A DNA stretch of 64,000 bases, from assembly GCA_900756155.1 (NCBI GenBank), contig CAAEJV010000033.1, positions 124,001 through 188,000 on the forward strand, given 5' to 3'. The position numbers were made by a program, and so were the translations under genes. The stretch comes from Pasteurellaceae bacterium. Its GTDB lineage: Bacteria > Pseudomonadota > Gammaproteobacteria > Enterobacterales > Pasteurellaceae. This document shows, one piece after another, positions 1-9,900 of the stretch (position 1 is the stretch's first letter; the number at the start of each line of letters is the position of its first letter). Below the pieces are notes generated by a model that did not search any database, had not been told where the DNA came from, and worked only from the letters and a program-made list of their open reading frames with translations.

Positions 1-577
1 TCACCGCGGCATTTGGCTGAGTGAAGCTGTTTTCCACTTGGCGATAAACATAATTACGCCCTTTCACTGGTAACACTTCATCGACAAAATCCTGCTCTAA
101 ACAGATTTTTTGTTTACTCGCACGACCAATCAGCTGCACATCAAAACCAAGTTGTTGTAATTCACCTTTTAGGTTTGCTGCAGCGCTTTGCCATTCTTCC
201 GTGAGTTGTTTGTGGTAAAGCAGACTCACAATGATCTTATTGCTGAGCGTGCTCAAATAATCAATTTGAAACAGTTTTTTATGTAATACTTCCTGCGTTT
301 TTAACAACGGCAGTAAAGCTTTCATCATGCGATTGATCAGTTCACTGGCAATCGGGAATTCATCCACACGATAACGTTGCAAGGTGCTTTGATCAAACAT
401 GATGTGATAAAAATCGCCTTTATCATGCCAAATACGAAATTCTGCACGCATCCGATAATGGCTAGTCGGTGAATCAAACACGGCTATTTCTGGGGCGTTA
501 AAGGGCTGCAAAAGTGCGGTCAGTTTTTCAGTCTTTTTTTGCAGGAGTTCGGTATATTGGGAAATGGGTAGTTGCAT
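1..577 (-). CDS. trmA: tRNA (uracil-5-)-methyltransferase TrmA, N-terminal part
   Basis: TrmA methylates U54 of tRNA to ribothymidine in the T-loop, using S-adenosylmethionine. About 192 N-terminal residues are present. The gene runs off the left edge of the window, so the SAM-binding and catalytic Cys regions are not visible. The start MQLPISQYTELL and the following RMRAEFRIWHD stretch are typical of TrmA. An uptake signal sequence (512-520) lies in the coding region and encodes part of KLTALL. The gene is last in a minus-strand run yihD-dsbA-maoP-trmA, but a hairpin terminator separates it from maoP, so it may have its own promoter. Identity is by recognition of family sequence; RumA-type methylases are the alternative but are longer and carry a TRAM domain. 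Confidence 0.9.
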   Translation of the reverse strand, partial: MQLPISQYTELLQKKTEKLTALLQPFNAPEIAVFDSPTSHYRMRAEFRIWHDKGDFYHIMFDQSTLQRYRVDEFPIASELINRMMKALLPLLKTQEVLHKKLFQIDYLSTLSNKIIVSLLYHKQLTEEWQSAAANLKGELQQLGFDVQLIGRASKQKICLEQDFVDEVLPVKGRNYVYRQVENSFTQPNAAV

Positions 578-644
578 TGATGTTTACGTTTGAATGATAA
601 ATATCCCACGGCCCTTGGCAAGCATGGGGATTGAGTAAAAAAGC

Positions 645-670
645 AAAAGGCAAGCTTCTGCCTGCCTTTT
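645..670 (-). terminator. Terminator after maoP
   Basis: An 8-bp inverted repeat (AAAAGGCA / TGCCTTTT) is followed on the minus strand by a T-rich run, just after the maoP stop. Confidence 0.6.
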
Positions 671-678
671 AAAATGTA

Positions 679-1014
679 TTATTCGCCAGAATAATCTTCG
701 CCGCCAGAAGCCGCTTCGCTCACATCACCTGATAAGGTGTAAACACGTTTTGTTGTGTTAATACGAGTACGATATTTATTCCAGGTTTTTTCGAAGAAAG
801 TTTCCGGTGCACGTTCACCACGGCAAAAAGCAACAAATTCTTTTTCTTCTTTTGTCGCTGGCTTGCGCTCGCCTGAATCTAATGCTTTAAACGCTTGACC
901 ATATTGCTCTAATACTTGGGATTCTTTGATTGTATAATCACCGTGACGGGAAAATCCACGTGGGTAGTTTTTGTCGTCAAAAAAACGACGAGTAACACTG
1001 AAACTAGCAGCCAT
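679..1014 (-). CDS. maoP: MaoP/YifE family (DUF413) protein
   Basis: This is a small cytoplasmic protein of 111 residues. In E. coli the homologue (YifE, renamed MaoP) takes part in organising the Ori macrodomain of the chromosome; its function here is by homology. The conserved block FFDDKNYPRGFSRHGDYTIK near the N-terminus and the LSGDVSEAASGGEDYS-like acidic tail match the family length and pattern. The start was placed at the ATG followed by GCTGCTAGT, about 8 bases after an AAGAGAG ribosome-binding site. An in-frame ATG six bases upstream sits too close to that site, and a longer reading frame start further upstream is not supported. It follows dsbA by about 50 bases and is probably co-transcribed with it. 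Confidence 0.85.
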   Translation of the reverse strand: MAASFSVTRRFFDDKNYPRGFSRHGDYTIKESQVLEQYGQAFKALDSGERKPATKEEKEFVAFCRGERAPETFFEKTWNKYRTRINTTKRVYTLSGDVSEAASGGEDYSGE

Positions 1015-1068
1015 AATCATCTCTCTTCTTTCATATTTAAAAACGGCAGGCATTAAACCAATTTTTTT

Positions 1069-1674
1069 TTATTTTTGCAATAAACCTTTCACGGTTTCTA
1101 CATAATCTTTGACGAAATCATCGTAATTTAAGCCTTCAGGGTTTACACGATATTTGCCATTGACATAGAAATCAGGTACGCCATGTACTTTAAACTGCTC
1201 AGCCGCATTCACTTGTTTATTCACTAAACCGTTTACAGCAAAGCTGTTGATGTTGTTATCAAATTGTTCAGCAGTCACACCGTTATCAATGAAGATTTTA
1301 CGAATATCGTCCATTGAGCTTAATTTATCTTGTTGTGCGGCTTCAAATAAAGGCGCTTTCACTTTGCTTTCTGCACCAAGTGCCATCGCTAATGCCCATG
1401 CACGAGTGAGGTTTTCAGATTGACGACCTAAGAAGTTAACGTGATATTGTTTAAATTCAGTGCCTTTTGGTAAGCTTTCTGCAACTTGTTTTGGAATGTG
1501 GTATTCCATTTCAAAGGCATAGCAATGTGGGCAGTAGAAAGAGAAAAATTCAATCACTTCAGGCTGTGCAGAAGCGGTTTGGCCTACTTGAACGTATTGT
1601 TTACCTTCTTCTAAATTAGCTGCGAATGCGTTAAATGAAAATAAAGCACCGAGTAAAAATAAAATTTTTTTCAT
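1069..1674 (-). CDS. dsbA: Periplasmic thiol:disulfide oxidoreductase DsbA
   Basis: DsbA introduces disulfide bonds into newly exported proteins and is re-oxidised by DsbB. The 201-residue product begins with a signal peptide (about residues 1-18, ending FNAFA). It then carries the thioredoxin-fold active site C48-P-H-C51, the CPHC version characteristic of DsbA, and a cis-proline loop GVPDFYV near residue 167. The size matches the family. It is downstream of yihD with only nine bases between, the same pair found in E. coli, where dsbA is also transcribed with upstream genes. In H. influenzae the orthologue is called por and is needed for competence. Nothing is missing from the active site. 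Confidence 0.95.
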   Translation of the reverse strand: MKKILFLLGALFSFNAFAANLEEGKQYVQVGQTASAQPEVIEFFSFYCPHCYAFEMEYHIPKQVAESLPKGTEFKQYHVNFLGRQSENLTRAWALAMALGAESKVKAPLFEAAQQDKLSSMDDIRKIFIDNGVTAEQFDNNINSFAVNGLVNKQVNAAEQFKVHGVPDFYVNGKYRVNPEGLNYDDFVKDYVETVKGLLQK

Positions 1675-1683
1675 TTGTTTTCC

Positions 1684-1950
1684 TTATTTAATAATTCCGC
1701 GTGCTTTTAACAATGCGGTTTTAAAATCTTCTTCATAATCTTTTTTGATGCCAGGGATTGGCTCAAGTTTATCTGTGCCGTGCATTTTTAAATGATAAAT
1801 AATCACTTCATCAGATAATTCTGCTACGGGTTTATCAAAACCTGCTTCATCAGCAATTTTTTTCAAAATTTGTAACAAGCTCAGATCTGGGTCTTTAGAC
1901 CAATAAGGTTGTAAAAGTTCCAATACTTCATTTAAACGCTTACATTTCAT
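1684..1950 (-). CDS. yihD: YihD family protein (DUF1040)
   Basis: A small soluble protein of 88 residues, nearly the same length as E. coli YihD. The opening MKCKRLNEVLELLQPYW and the closing KDYEEDFKTALLKARG are the conserved family ends. Its function is not established. It is predicted to be alpha-helical, with no signal peptide or membrane segment. It lies immediately upstream of dsbA on the same strand and starts about 67 bases from the divergent mobA, so the promoter for the yihD-dsbA-maoP unit should be in that short interval. The pairing with dsbA is conserved in enterobacteria, which suggests a shared transcript rather than a shared biochemical role. Confidence 0.88.
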   Translation of the reverse strand: MKCKRLNEVLELLQPYWSKDPDLSLLQILKKIADEAGFDKPVAELSDEVIIYHLKMHGTDKLEPIPGIKKDYEEDFKTALLKARGIIK

Positions 1951-2016
1951 TGCTATTTCCTTTTAAATGGAGAAAAATAAGGCTAGATCATACTTCAAAT
2001 AAGGCAATAAGAAAAT

Positions 2017-2583
2017 ATGAAATACACAATAAGTGCGGTTATTTTGGCGGGAGGAAAAGCGCGGAGGATGAATGGTGCAGATAAAGGCTTACAGCTTTTA
2101 CAAAATAAACCATTAATTAGCCATGTGATTGAACGCTTACAACCTCAAGTGGTTGATATTTCTATTAATGCTAATCGTCACCATACAGAATATGCACAAT
2201 GGGGTTTTCCCGTATTTTCAGATGAATTGCCTGATTTTCAGGGACCGTTGAGTGGTATGTTGACGGCACTCGAAAAAGCTAAAACAGATTTTGTGCTTTT
2301 TGTGCCTTGCGATAGCCCATATTTCCCTCCAAATTTATTAGAAAAACTAAAAAGTGCGGTTAAAAATGACCGCACTTTAATGGCTTATGCAAAAGATAAA
2401 GAGCGTGAGCACCCGACATTTTGTTTGATGTCCGTTCAGCTTAAAGAGAAGTTACGCGTTTATTTAAATGAAGGCGAACGGCGTTTATTACAATTTATGA
2501 ACAAAAATGGCGCGGTTGCTGTTCAATTTGACGTCCAAGAAGGACGATTTGTAAATTTTAATACCTTAGAAGATTTACAATAA
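2017..2583 (+). CDS. mobA: Molybdenum cofactor guanylyltransferase MobA
   Basis: MobA transfers GMP from GTP to Mo-molybdopterin, giving the bis-MGD cofactor of nitrate, DMSO and formate enzymes. The product has 188 residues. The nucleotidyltransferase signature LAGGKARRMNGADKG lies at residues 10-24 and the metal-binding Asp at about residue 99 (VPCDSPYF). The ATG is well placed and the frame is uninterrupted. Two uptake words lie inside the gene as a perfect inverted pair (2351-2360 and 2369-2378), and another overlaps codons 6-8. The partner mobB is in this window but 23 kb away. The gene is divergent from yihD. Confidence 0.93.
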   Translation: MKYTISAVILAGGKARRMNGADKGLQLLQNKPLISHVIERLQPQVVDISINANRHHTEYAQWGFPVFSDELPDFQGPLSGMLTALEKAKTDFVLFVPCDSPYFPPNLLEKLKSAVKNDRTLMAYAKDKEREHPTFCLMSVQLKEKLRVYLNEGERRLLQFMNKNGAVAVQFDVQEGRFVNFNTLEDLQ

Positions 2584-2664
2584 ATTATTTGTTAAACCTT
2601 GAATTTTGCAAAAAATTCTCCATTATTGCAGTGTTTACTTTCTATTTTATTGAGGAACTTTATT

Positions 2665-3513
2665 ATGATGCGAATCCTTTTATTTTTAGCCACTAACTTT
2701 GCTGTGATGCTTGTGTTAGGGATTATTTTAAATGTGACCGGTATTGCAGGAAATAGTACAGGTGGCATTTTAATTATGGCGATGCTTTTCGGTTTTGCCG
2801 GATCATTGATTTCATTATTTTTATCAAAAACCATGGCATTGCGCTCTGTGGGCGCGGAAGTGATTACTGAACCGCGTAATCAAGCTGAGCGTTGGTTAGT
2901 GGAAACTGTACGTCGTCAAGCACAGCAAGCAGGCATCCCAATGCCAGATGTGGCGATCTACCATTCTAATGATGCGAATGCTTTTGCTACGGGGGCAACG
3001 AAAAACAATTCTTTAGTGGCGATTAGTACAGGCTTATTAAACTCCATGACGGAAGAAGAAGCAGAAGCGGTACTGGCTCATGAGGTATCACACATCGCGA
3101 ACGGTGATATGGTGACCATGACTTTATTACAAGGTGTATTGAATACCTTTGTAATTTTCTTATCTCGTGTGATTGCCAATGTGGTGGCAAGTTCTCGTAA
3201 TGGCGATGAAGAAAGCCGCAGCTCAGGCATTTACTTCTTAGTCTCAATGGTGTTAGAAATCTTGTTTGGTATTTTAGCGAGCATTATCGCGATGTGGTTC
3301 TCACGCTATCGCGAATACCGCGCAGATGCAGGCTCTGCACAGCTTGTCGGTAAAGAAAAAATGATTGCGGCATTGCAACGTTTACAACAAATTCATGAGC
3401 CACAAGAGATGGAAGGTTCACTTAATGCCTTTATGATTAACGGCAAACGTAGCGAACTCTTTATGAGCCATCCTCCACTTGAAAAACGTATCGAAGCATT
3501 ACGTAGTTTATAA
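2665..3513 (+). CDS. htpX: Membrane zinc metalloprotease HtpX (M48B)
   Basis: HtpX is an inner-membrane protease that removes misfolded membrane proteins together with FtsH. The product has 282 residues with hydrophobic segments near residues 4-24, 33-53, 155-178 and 188-212. The zinc site is H139-E-x-x-H143, with the third ligand E218 in the YREYRAD motif. The start MMRILLF matches the family. An in-frame ATG 66 bases upstream would add a non-conserved extension, and a TGAGGAA ribosome-binding site stands just before the chosen ATG. A bidirectional terminator separates it from the convergent pepD. In E. coli the gene is under Cpx control; no such site was identified here. Confidence 0.95.
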   Translation: MMRILLFLATNFAVMLVLGIILNVTGIAGNSTGGILIMAMLFGFAGSLISLFLSKTMALRSVGAEVITEPRNQAERWLVETVRRQAQQAGIPMPDVAIYHSNDANAFATGATKNNSLVAISTGLLNSMTEEEAEAVLAHEVSHIANGDMVTMTLLQGVLNTFVIFLSRVIANVVASSRNGDEESRSSGIYFLVSMVLEILFGILASIIAMWFSRYREYRADAGSAQLVGKEKMIAALQRLQQIHEPQEMEGSLNAFMINGKRSELFMSHPPLEKRIEALRSL

Positions 3514-3524
3514 AAGATAAAAAT

Positions 3525-3557
3525 AAAAAGGGCTAAATGTAATATTTAGCCCTTTTT
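3525..3557. terminator. Bidirectional terminator between htpX and pepD
   Basis: A 14-bp perfect inverted repeat (AAAAAGGGCTAAAT / ATTTAGCCCTTTTT) with a 5-base loop lies between convergent genes. It has A/T runs on both sides, so it can act in both directions. Confidence 0.85.
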
Positions 3558-3566
3558 ATTTGTAGA

Positions 3567-5015
3567 TTATTTAATATTCGCTAAGACTTTAGTGAGTAAT
3601 TCCCAGTACGTTTGTACTGTTGAAATTTGGACTTTTTCATCAGGCGAATGTGCATTGCGAATAGTTGGCCCCACAGAAATCATTTCAATATTCGGATAAT
3701 GTTCTTTCAACAAGCCACATTCAAGCCCTGCATGAATCACTTTAATCTCAGGCTCTTTGCCAAGCACTTCTGCATAATGTTTTTTCATTAAGGCTAAAAT
3801 TGCCGTGTCGTTTACCGGTTTCCAACCAGGGTAAGAACCTGAGAATTCGACCGTTGAACCAGTGAGTTCAGCGAGTGAAGTTAAGGTTTCTTCTACATAC
3901 TCTTTACCACTTTCAATAAGCGAGCGAATAAGAATGGTACCTTTGATTTTATCTTCAAGGGTTTTTAATACACCAATGCTTAACGAGCTCTCCACGACAT
4001 TTTTGATGACATCACTGTTGCGGATCACGCCATTTGGTAAGACGTTCAGCAAATTAATCACTTTTTTGGTGGTTTCAAGCGTGAAAGTTTGTTGTGGATT
4101 TTCAACTTGCTCAGCGGTTAAGGTTAAGTTAGGTTCAGCAATAGCGAGCTCTTCTTTCAATAAAACTTCAAAATTTTTGACTGTACTTTTTACGCTTTCT
4201 ACATCATGATTGAAGCAAATGGTTGCGGCGGCTTCACGCGGAATCGCATTACGAATTGAGCCACCACGAATTTCTGCAAGGGCAAAGTGCGGTTGATTTT
4301 GTGAGAGTTTTGCCAATAAACGCGCCAATACTTTAATTGCATTTGCGCGTGTAGTGTGAATATCACAACCTGAGTGACCGCCCCGCAAACCTTTTAAGTT
4401 AATTTGCAAAGTATGGTTGAATGAATTGGTTTCACGGTGAACAGGTAGCTCAACATTCGCATTTACCCCACCAGCACAACCAATATAGATTTCACCAATT
4501 TCTTCAGTGTCGGTATTAATTAAGATTTCCGATTTTAACCAGTTACGACGGAGGTGTACGGCACCATCCATGCCGGTTTCTTCAGTCATGGTGAGTAACA
4601 CTTCAAGTGGTGGATGTGCAATATCGGTACTTTCTAATACCGCTAAGGTCGAGGCTAAACCGATACCGTTATCCGCGCCAAGTGTGGTGCCTTGTGCTTT
4701 TACCCAATCGCCATCAATATAAGGGCGAATTGGGTCTTGAGCGAAGTTGTGTGGATTGCCTTCATTCGCTTGTGGAACCATATCTAAATGTGCTTGTAAC
4801 ACAACAGGTTGACTGTTTTCCATACCTGCTGTGGCAGGTTTACGAATTAATACATTACCGGCTTCATCACGCTCGGCAAAAAATTGTTTTTCTTTCGCCC
4901 AGTTAACAATAAAGGTCGCGAGCGCATCTTCGTGATGAGAAGGATGTGGAATCGCACAAATTTGATCAAACCATTTCCAAAGTAATTGCGGTTGTAATGT
5001 GGTAATTTCTGACAT
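3567..5015 (-). CDS. pepD: Aminoacyl-histidine dipeptidase PepD (cytosol nonspecific dipeptidase)
   Basis: PepD is a cytoplasmic M20-family dipeptidase with broad specificity, including carnosine-like Xaa-His dipeptides. The 482-residue length is typical. Visible metal-site elements include the QAHLDMV block near residue 75, the GADNGIG block near residue 118, the TEETGMDGA catalytic-glutamate block near residue 145, and HAGLECG towards the C-terminus. The gene starts MSEITTLQPQLLWKWF, as in relatives. It is divergent from gpt and convergent with htpX, each separated by clear signals, so it is probably monocistronic. In H. influenzae the orthologue sits in the same kind of surroundings. Confidence 0.93.
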   Translation of the reverse strand: MSEITTLQPQLLWKWFDQICAIPHPSHHEDALATFIVNWAKEKQFFAERDEAGNVLIRKPATAGMENSQPVVLQAHLDMVPQANEGNPHNFAQDPIRPYIDGDWVKAQGTTLGADNGIGLASTLAVLESTDIAHPPLEVLLTMTEETGMDGAVHLRRNWLKSEILINTDTEEIGEIYIGCAGGVNANVELPVHRETNSFNHTLQINLKGLRGGHSGCDIHTTRANAIKVLARLLAKLSQNQPHFALAEIRGGSIRNAIPREAAATICFNHDVESVKSTVKNFEVLLKEELAIAEPNLTLTAEQVENPQQTFTLETTKKVINLLNVLPNGVIRNSDVIKNVVESSLSIGVLKTLEDKIKGTILIRSLIESGKEYVEETLTSLAELTGSTVEFSGSYPGWKPVNDTAILALMKKHYAEVLGKEPEIKVIHAGLECGLLKEHYPNIEMISVGPTIRNAHSPDEKVQISTVQTYWELLTKVLANIK

Positions 5016-5126
5016 AATGAACTCCTTTTTTCATTAAAATTTTTGCGGAAATCATAGCATAAAACGCCATTTCGGGTTAAAATTCTGCAATTTTTTTATT
5101 TAGCGACAAAGTTTAAGGGATTTGTT

Positions 5127-5585
5127 ATGAGCGAAAAATATGTTGTGACTTGGGATATGTTCCAAATGCATGCCCGCAAATTAGCGGAACGTTTACTTCC
5201 TGCCACTCAGTGGAAAGGTATCATCGCAGTAAGTCGTGGTGGTTTATTCCCAGCAGCGGTACTTGCTCGCGAATTAAATATTCGTTTCGTAGAAACCGTG
5301 TGTATTGCCAGCTATGATCACGATGAACAAGGTGCATTAAAAGTATTACACCGCGCAGATGGTGATGGTGAAGGAATGATCGTGGTAGACGATTTGGTAG
5401 ATACCGGCAATACCGCTCGAGCAATTCGTGAAATGTATCCAAAAGCAAAATTCGTCACGGTATTCGCAAAACCTGCAGGTGCTGAGTTGGTGGATGATTA
5501 CGTGATTGATATTCCACAAAATACTTGGATTGAACAACCTTGGGATTTAGGTTTAACTTTCGTGCCACCATTGGCAAGAAAATAA
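5127..5585 (+). CDS. gpt: Xanthine-guanine phosphoribosyltransferase
   Basis: Gpt salvages guanine and xanthine (and poorly hypoxanthine) by transfer of 5-phosphoribose from PRPP, at the cytoplasmic face. The 152-residue product equals the E. coli enzyme in length. It has the PRPP-binding loop VVDDLVDTGNTA near residues 88-99 and the N-terminal SRGGLFPAA phosphate loop. A short interval containing a GC-rich hairpin separates it from the downstream glycosyltransferase-like gene. The gene is divergent from pepD. No purine-responsive site was recognised upstream. Confidence 0.94.
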   Translation: MSEKYVVTWDMFQMHARKLAERLLPATQWKGIIAVSRGGLFPAAVLARELNIRFVETVCIASYDHDEQGALKVLHRADGDGEGMIVVDDLVDTGNTARAIREMYPKAKFVTVFAKPAGAELVDDYVIDIPQNTWIEQPWDLGLTFVPPLARK

Positions 5586-5608
5586 TAAAACTTGAATATA
5601 AAATTTTG

Positions 5609-5639
5609 TTACGCCGGTGCTTTTATAGCTCCGGCGTAA
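5609..5639 (+). terminator. Probable terminator after gpt
   Basis: The GC-rich inverted repeat TTACGCCGG / CCGGCGTAA encloses a 13-base loop 24 bases after the gpt stop. The U-tract is weak, so termination could be incomplete. Confidence 0.5.
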
Positions 5640-5664
5640 TAATTATGACCAATTTATTTTGATT

Positions 5665-6894
5665 ATGAATAGTATCGACGCACAAAAAGCGCTAGAGAGA
5701 TCTTACGTTTCCTCAATTGAAAATACAGAATATGATGAAGCATTAAAGCTGGCTGAAATGCTTTATTTACTTGATCCCAGTAATCCTGAATATTCCCATA
5801 AAATTGCTTATGTTTATTTGAAAGAATTAAAATGGGAAGAAGCCATTGAGGCGGAATTAAAAACATTAGAATTAGATGCTCAATATATTCCGGCTTTAGA
5901 TTTGTTAGCACATGCTTATGGCGGAATAGGTAATTGGGAACGTTCAGGCTTTTATGGCAGTTTAGCCCTTGAGATGAAAGACAAAGCCATTCCCGTTCCA
6001 ACACAGGAAATGGTTCCTGCGCCTGCACCTAAAAATGGTAAACGAATTATCGCATTTTCTTTATTTGGCAATAATCCTAAATATGTTGAGCCGGCGATAT
6101 TAAATACACAAGTATCTCCCATGTTATTCCCTGGGTGGGTATGCCGTTTTTATGTAGATGATTCAGTTTCTCCTGAAGCGATTCAACGATTAAAAAATAA
6201 TGGTGCGGAAGTAGTTTATGTCACTTCACCTGTGAATAAATGGCCTGGTGCAATGTGGCGTTTTCTTGCAATTAATGATCCCGAAGCTGAGTATGTGATC
6301 TTCCGTGATGCTGACTCAGTAGTTTCTCACCGAGAAGCAGAAGCCGTGGCCGAATGGATTGAAAGTGGTCGTTTATTCCATACGATGCGTGATTCAGGCT
6401 CCCATACCGCACTTATTTTAGCGGGGATGTGGGGGGCTAAAGCTGGTGCGGTGCCAGATATGGAAGCTAGAATTCAACGTTTTGTTGATAAGGGTTATGA
6501 CTCTCGTCATTTTGCTGATCAGGATTTCCTTGCTGAAGACTTGTGGGGCTATATTCGCCAAGATGTATTCTCACATGATAGGGTATTTAATTTCTGTAAT
6601 GCAAAACCTTTCCCTGGAGAGTTTTACCCTCATTATCAAATTGCGCATTGCGAAGGAGCAAGTAGTTTTGATGCGAAAACCTCTTTTGAAGAAGGGTGCA
6701 AAGTAAGATGGACGTTATATTCAAAAATATCGCCTATGGTCAATGTCGATTATTCCTTTATTCGAGTGCCTGAATTTAAAGTTTGCAGCTATGAAACCAC
6801 AGTAGAGAATGGTAGATTTGAAGCATCAATACCAAGACGTTATGGATACGCTTTTAAAGAAGGCTTAGCTAGAATAGATATTAAAAAAGCCTAA
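5665..6894 (+). CDS. TPR domain fused to a glycosyltransferase-like domain
   Basis: I do not recognise a named orthologue. The 409-residue protein has no signal peptide. Residues about 8-110 look like three tetratricopeptide helices pairs (for example LAEMLYLLDPSNPEYSHKIA and LKTLELDAQYIPALDLLAHA). A proline-rich hinge near residues 112-125 leads into an alpha/beta domain. This domain starts RIIAFSLFG and carries a DxD-like motif, D215-A-D217, in the context YVIFRDADS, as in metal-dependent, nucleotide-sugar-using glycosyltransferases. This suggests cytoplasmic transfer of a sugar to lipooligosaccharide, capsule or a protein; the acceptor is unknown. The start ATG was preferred to a TTG six bases upstream; neither has a strong ribosome-binding site. 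It sits alone between gpt and dnaE, which is not where a surface-glycan locus would be expected. Confidence 0.6.
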   Translation: MNSIDAQKALERSYVSSIENTEYDEALKLAEMLYLLDPSNPEYSHKIAYVYLKELKWEEAIEAELKTLELDAQYIPALDLLAHAYGGIGNWERSGFYGSLALEMKDKAIPVPTQEMVPAPAPKNGKRIIAFSLFGNNPKYVEPAILNTQVSPMLFPGWVCRFYVDDSVSPEAIQRLKNNGAEVVYVTSPVNKWPGAMWRFLAINDPEAEYVIFRDADSVVSHREAEAVAEWIESGRLFHTMRDSGSHTALILAGMWGAKAGAVPDMEARIQRFVDKGYDSRHFADQDFLAEDLWGYIRQDVFSHDRVFNFCNAKPFPGEFYPHYQIAHCEGASSFDAKTSFEEGCKVRWTLYSKISPMVNVDYSFIRVPEFKVCSYETTVENGRFEASIPRRYGYAFKEGLARIDIKKA

Positions 6895-6929
6895 GTTATC
6901 TGTTTTAACTATCAACATAAGGATTATTC

Positions 6930-9900
6930 ATGTCAACTCAACCGCGTTTTGTACATCTTCGTACACACACCGATTTTTCAATGATCGATGGTATCGTGAA
7001 AGTGAAACCATTGGTCAAAGCGTGTGCTGCAAACAATATGGTTGCGTTGGCATTAACGGATTTTACCAATTTCTGTGGTGTAGTGCGTTTTTATGGTGAA
7101 ACCCTTTCTTCGGGGATTAAACCGATTATTGGCGCAGATGTTCATGTTAAAAGCGAGCTATGCGGTGAGGAATTATTCACCCTCACTTTACTTGCCAAGA
7201 ACAATGAAGGCTATAAAAACATCACATTATTACTTTCAAAAGCCTATCAACGCGGCTATGTGGACTTGCCTTATATCGACCAGGAATGGTTGATTGAACA
7301 CCGTGAGGGTGTAATTGTTTTATCAGGTGGCACACAAGGCGATATCGCGAAAAAACTCCTTAAAGAAAATATTTCCGAAGCGGAAAGTGCGGTCAGTTTT
7401 TATCAAGAATTTTTTCCTGACCATTTTTACCTTTCGCTGTCTAGAACGGGTCGTCCGGATGAAGAGCGTTATATTCAAGCCGCATTAAAATTGGCTGAGG
7501 AACATGATTTACCGCTTGTTGCAACCAACGATGTTGTCTTTCTCGCACCTGATGATTTTGAGGCACACGAAATTCGAGTTGCTATTCATGATGGCTATAC
7601 CCTTGACGATCCGAAGCGTCCAAAACGTTATACCGAGCAACAATATTTTCGCTCAGAAGAAGAGATGTGCGACTTATTTGCGGACATTCCTTCTGCACTT
7701 GAAAATACGGTATTAATAGCACAACGCTGTAATGTGACTTTGCGTTTGGGGCAATATTTCCTCCCTCAATTTCCAACTGGCGAGCTGAGCACGGAAGATT
7801 ATTTGGTGATGAAAGCCAAAGAAGGCTTGGAAGAGCGTTTAGCGTTTTTATTCCCCGATGAAAAAGTGCGGGCAGAAAGACGACCAGAATATGATGAGCG
7901 TCTTCAAGTCGAACTCGATGTGATTAACCAAATGGGTTTTCCGGGTTACTTCTTAATCGTCATGGAGTTTATCCAATGGTCAAAAGACAATGATATTCCT
8001 GTAGGACCAGGGCGTGGCTCTGGTGCGGGTTCATTGGTGGCTTATGCACTAAAAATTACCGATTTGGATCCCCTTGAATTCGATCTTCTTTTTGAGCGTT
8101 TCTTAAACCCAGAACGTGTTTCCATGCCCGATTTCGACGTCGACTTCTGTATGGATGGACGCGATCGTGTTATCGATCATGTGGCAGAAACTTATGGTCG
8201 TGGTGCGGTATCACAAATTATTACTTTTGGTACCATGGCGGCCAAAGCAGTAATTCGAGATGTGGGTCGCGTATTAGGCCATCCTTATGGCTTTGTGGAT
8301 CGTATCTCGAAAATGATTCCCCCTGATCCCGGCATGACTTTAGCCAAGGCTTTTGAGGCTGAACCACAGTTACAAGTGGCATATGATTCAGATGAAGAAG
8401 TCAAAGCCCTAATTGATATGGCGCGTAAGCTAGAGGGGGTCACGCGAAATGCGGGTAAACACGCGGGTGGCGTGGTAATTTCCCCTTCTTTGATTACAGA
8501 CTTTGCACCACTTTATTGTGACAATGAGGGCCTTCATCCGGTTACTCACTTCGATAAAAATGATGTGGAATATGCAGGTTTAGTGAAGTTTGACTTCTTA
8601 GGTTTGCGTACACTCACCATTATCAAATGGGCTTTGGATATGATTAACGCTCGCCTTGCTCGTGAAGGCAAACCGCCAGTCGATATTGCTGCTATTCCAT
8701 TGGATGATCCCGAATCCTTTGATTTACTGAAACGGTCTGAAACGACCGCTGTATTCCAGTTGGAATCTCGCGGGATGAAAGATTTGATTAAACGCCTGCA
8801 GCCAGACTGTTTTGAAGATATTATCGCATTGGTGGCATTATTCCGACCAGGTCCATTACAATCGGGCATGGTGGATAACTTTATTGACCGTAAACATGGT
8901 CGTGAGGAAGTGTCTTATCCTGATGCAAACTACCAACATGAAAGCCTTAAACCGATTCTAGAGCCAACTTACGGTATTATTTTGTATCAAGAGCAAGTTA
9001 TGCAGATTGCTCAGGTGTTAGCAGGTTATACTCTTGGTGGTGCGGACTTATTACGCCGTGCGATGGGTAAGAAAAAACCGGAAGAAATGGCGAAACAGCG
9101 CTCAGTGTTTAAAGAAGGCGCTGAAAAAAATGGTGTTGATGGCGAACTTTCCATGAAGATTTTCGACTTAGTGGAAAAATTTGCCGGCTATGGTTTCAAT
9201 AAATCGCACTCTGCCGCTTACGCATTAGTATCTTACCAAACCCTTTGGCTGAAAACCCATTTCCCTGCTGAGTTTATGGCAGCAGTAATGACCTCGGAAA
9301 TGGATAATACGGATAAAATTGTCGGCTTATACGATGAATGTTTACGTATGGGCTTAAAAGTTACCCCACCGGATATTAACGTAGGAAAACATCATTTCAG
9401 CGTGAATGAAAATGGTGAAATTGTTTATGGCATCGGCGCCATTAAAGGTGTGGGTGAAGGTCCGATTGAGGCACTGATTACCGCTCGTAATGAAGGTGGG
9501 ATTTTCAGAGATTTATTTGATTTATGTGCTCGCGTTGATTTGAAGAAAATTAACCGTCGTACTTTTGAAAGTCTGATTATGTCGGGCGCATTTGATAAGT
9601 TAGGGCCACATCGTGCGGCGTTATCTAAGAATCTAGAAGATGCACTCAAAGCCTCTGATCAGCATGCAAAAGATGAGGCCATGGGACAAGCCGATATGTT
9701 CGGTGTGCTGACAGAAACACATGAAGAAGTGGAAAATGCTTACGCTCATACGCCACCTTACACAGAAAAACAAATTTTAGATGGTGAGCGCGAAACCCTT
9801 GGTTTGTATTTAAGCAGCCACCCGGTGAGTCGTTATTTAAAAGAGCTCTCTCATTATAGTTCTACGCGATTAAAAGATCTCACGCCAAACCGCCGTGGGC

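Noticed and set aside
2592..2834. A minus-strand 80-codon frame opposite htpX
   Set aside because: It is a shadow of the membrane-segment codons of htpX; composition and lack of signals point to chance.
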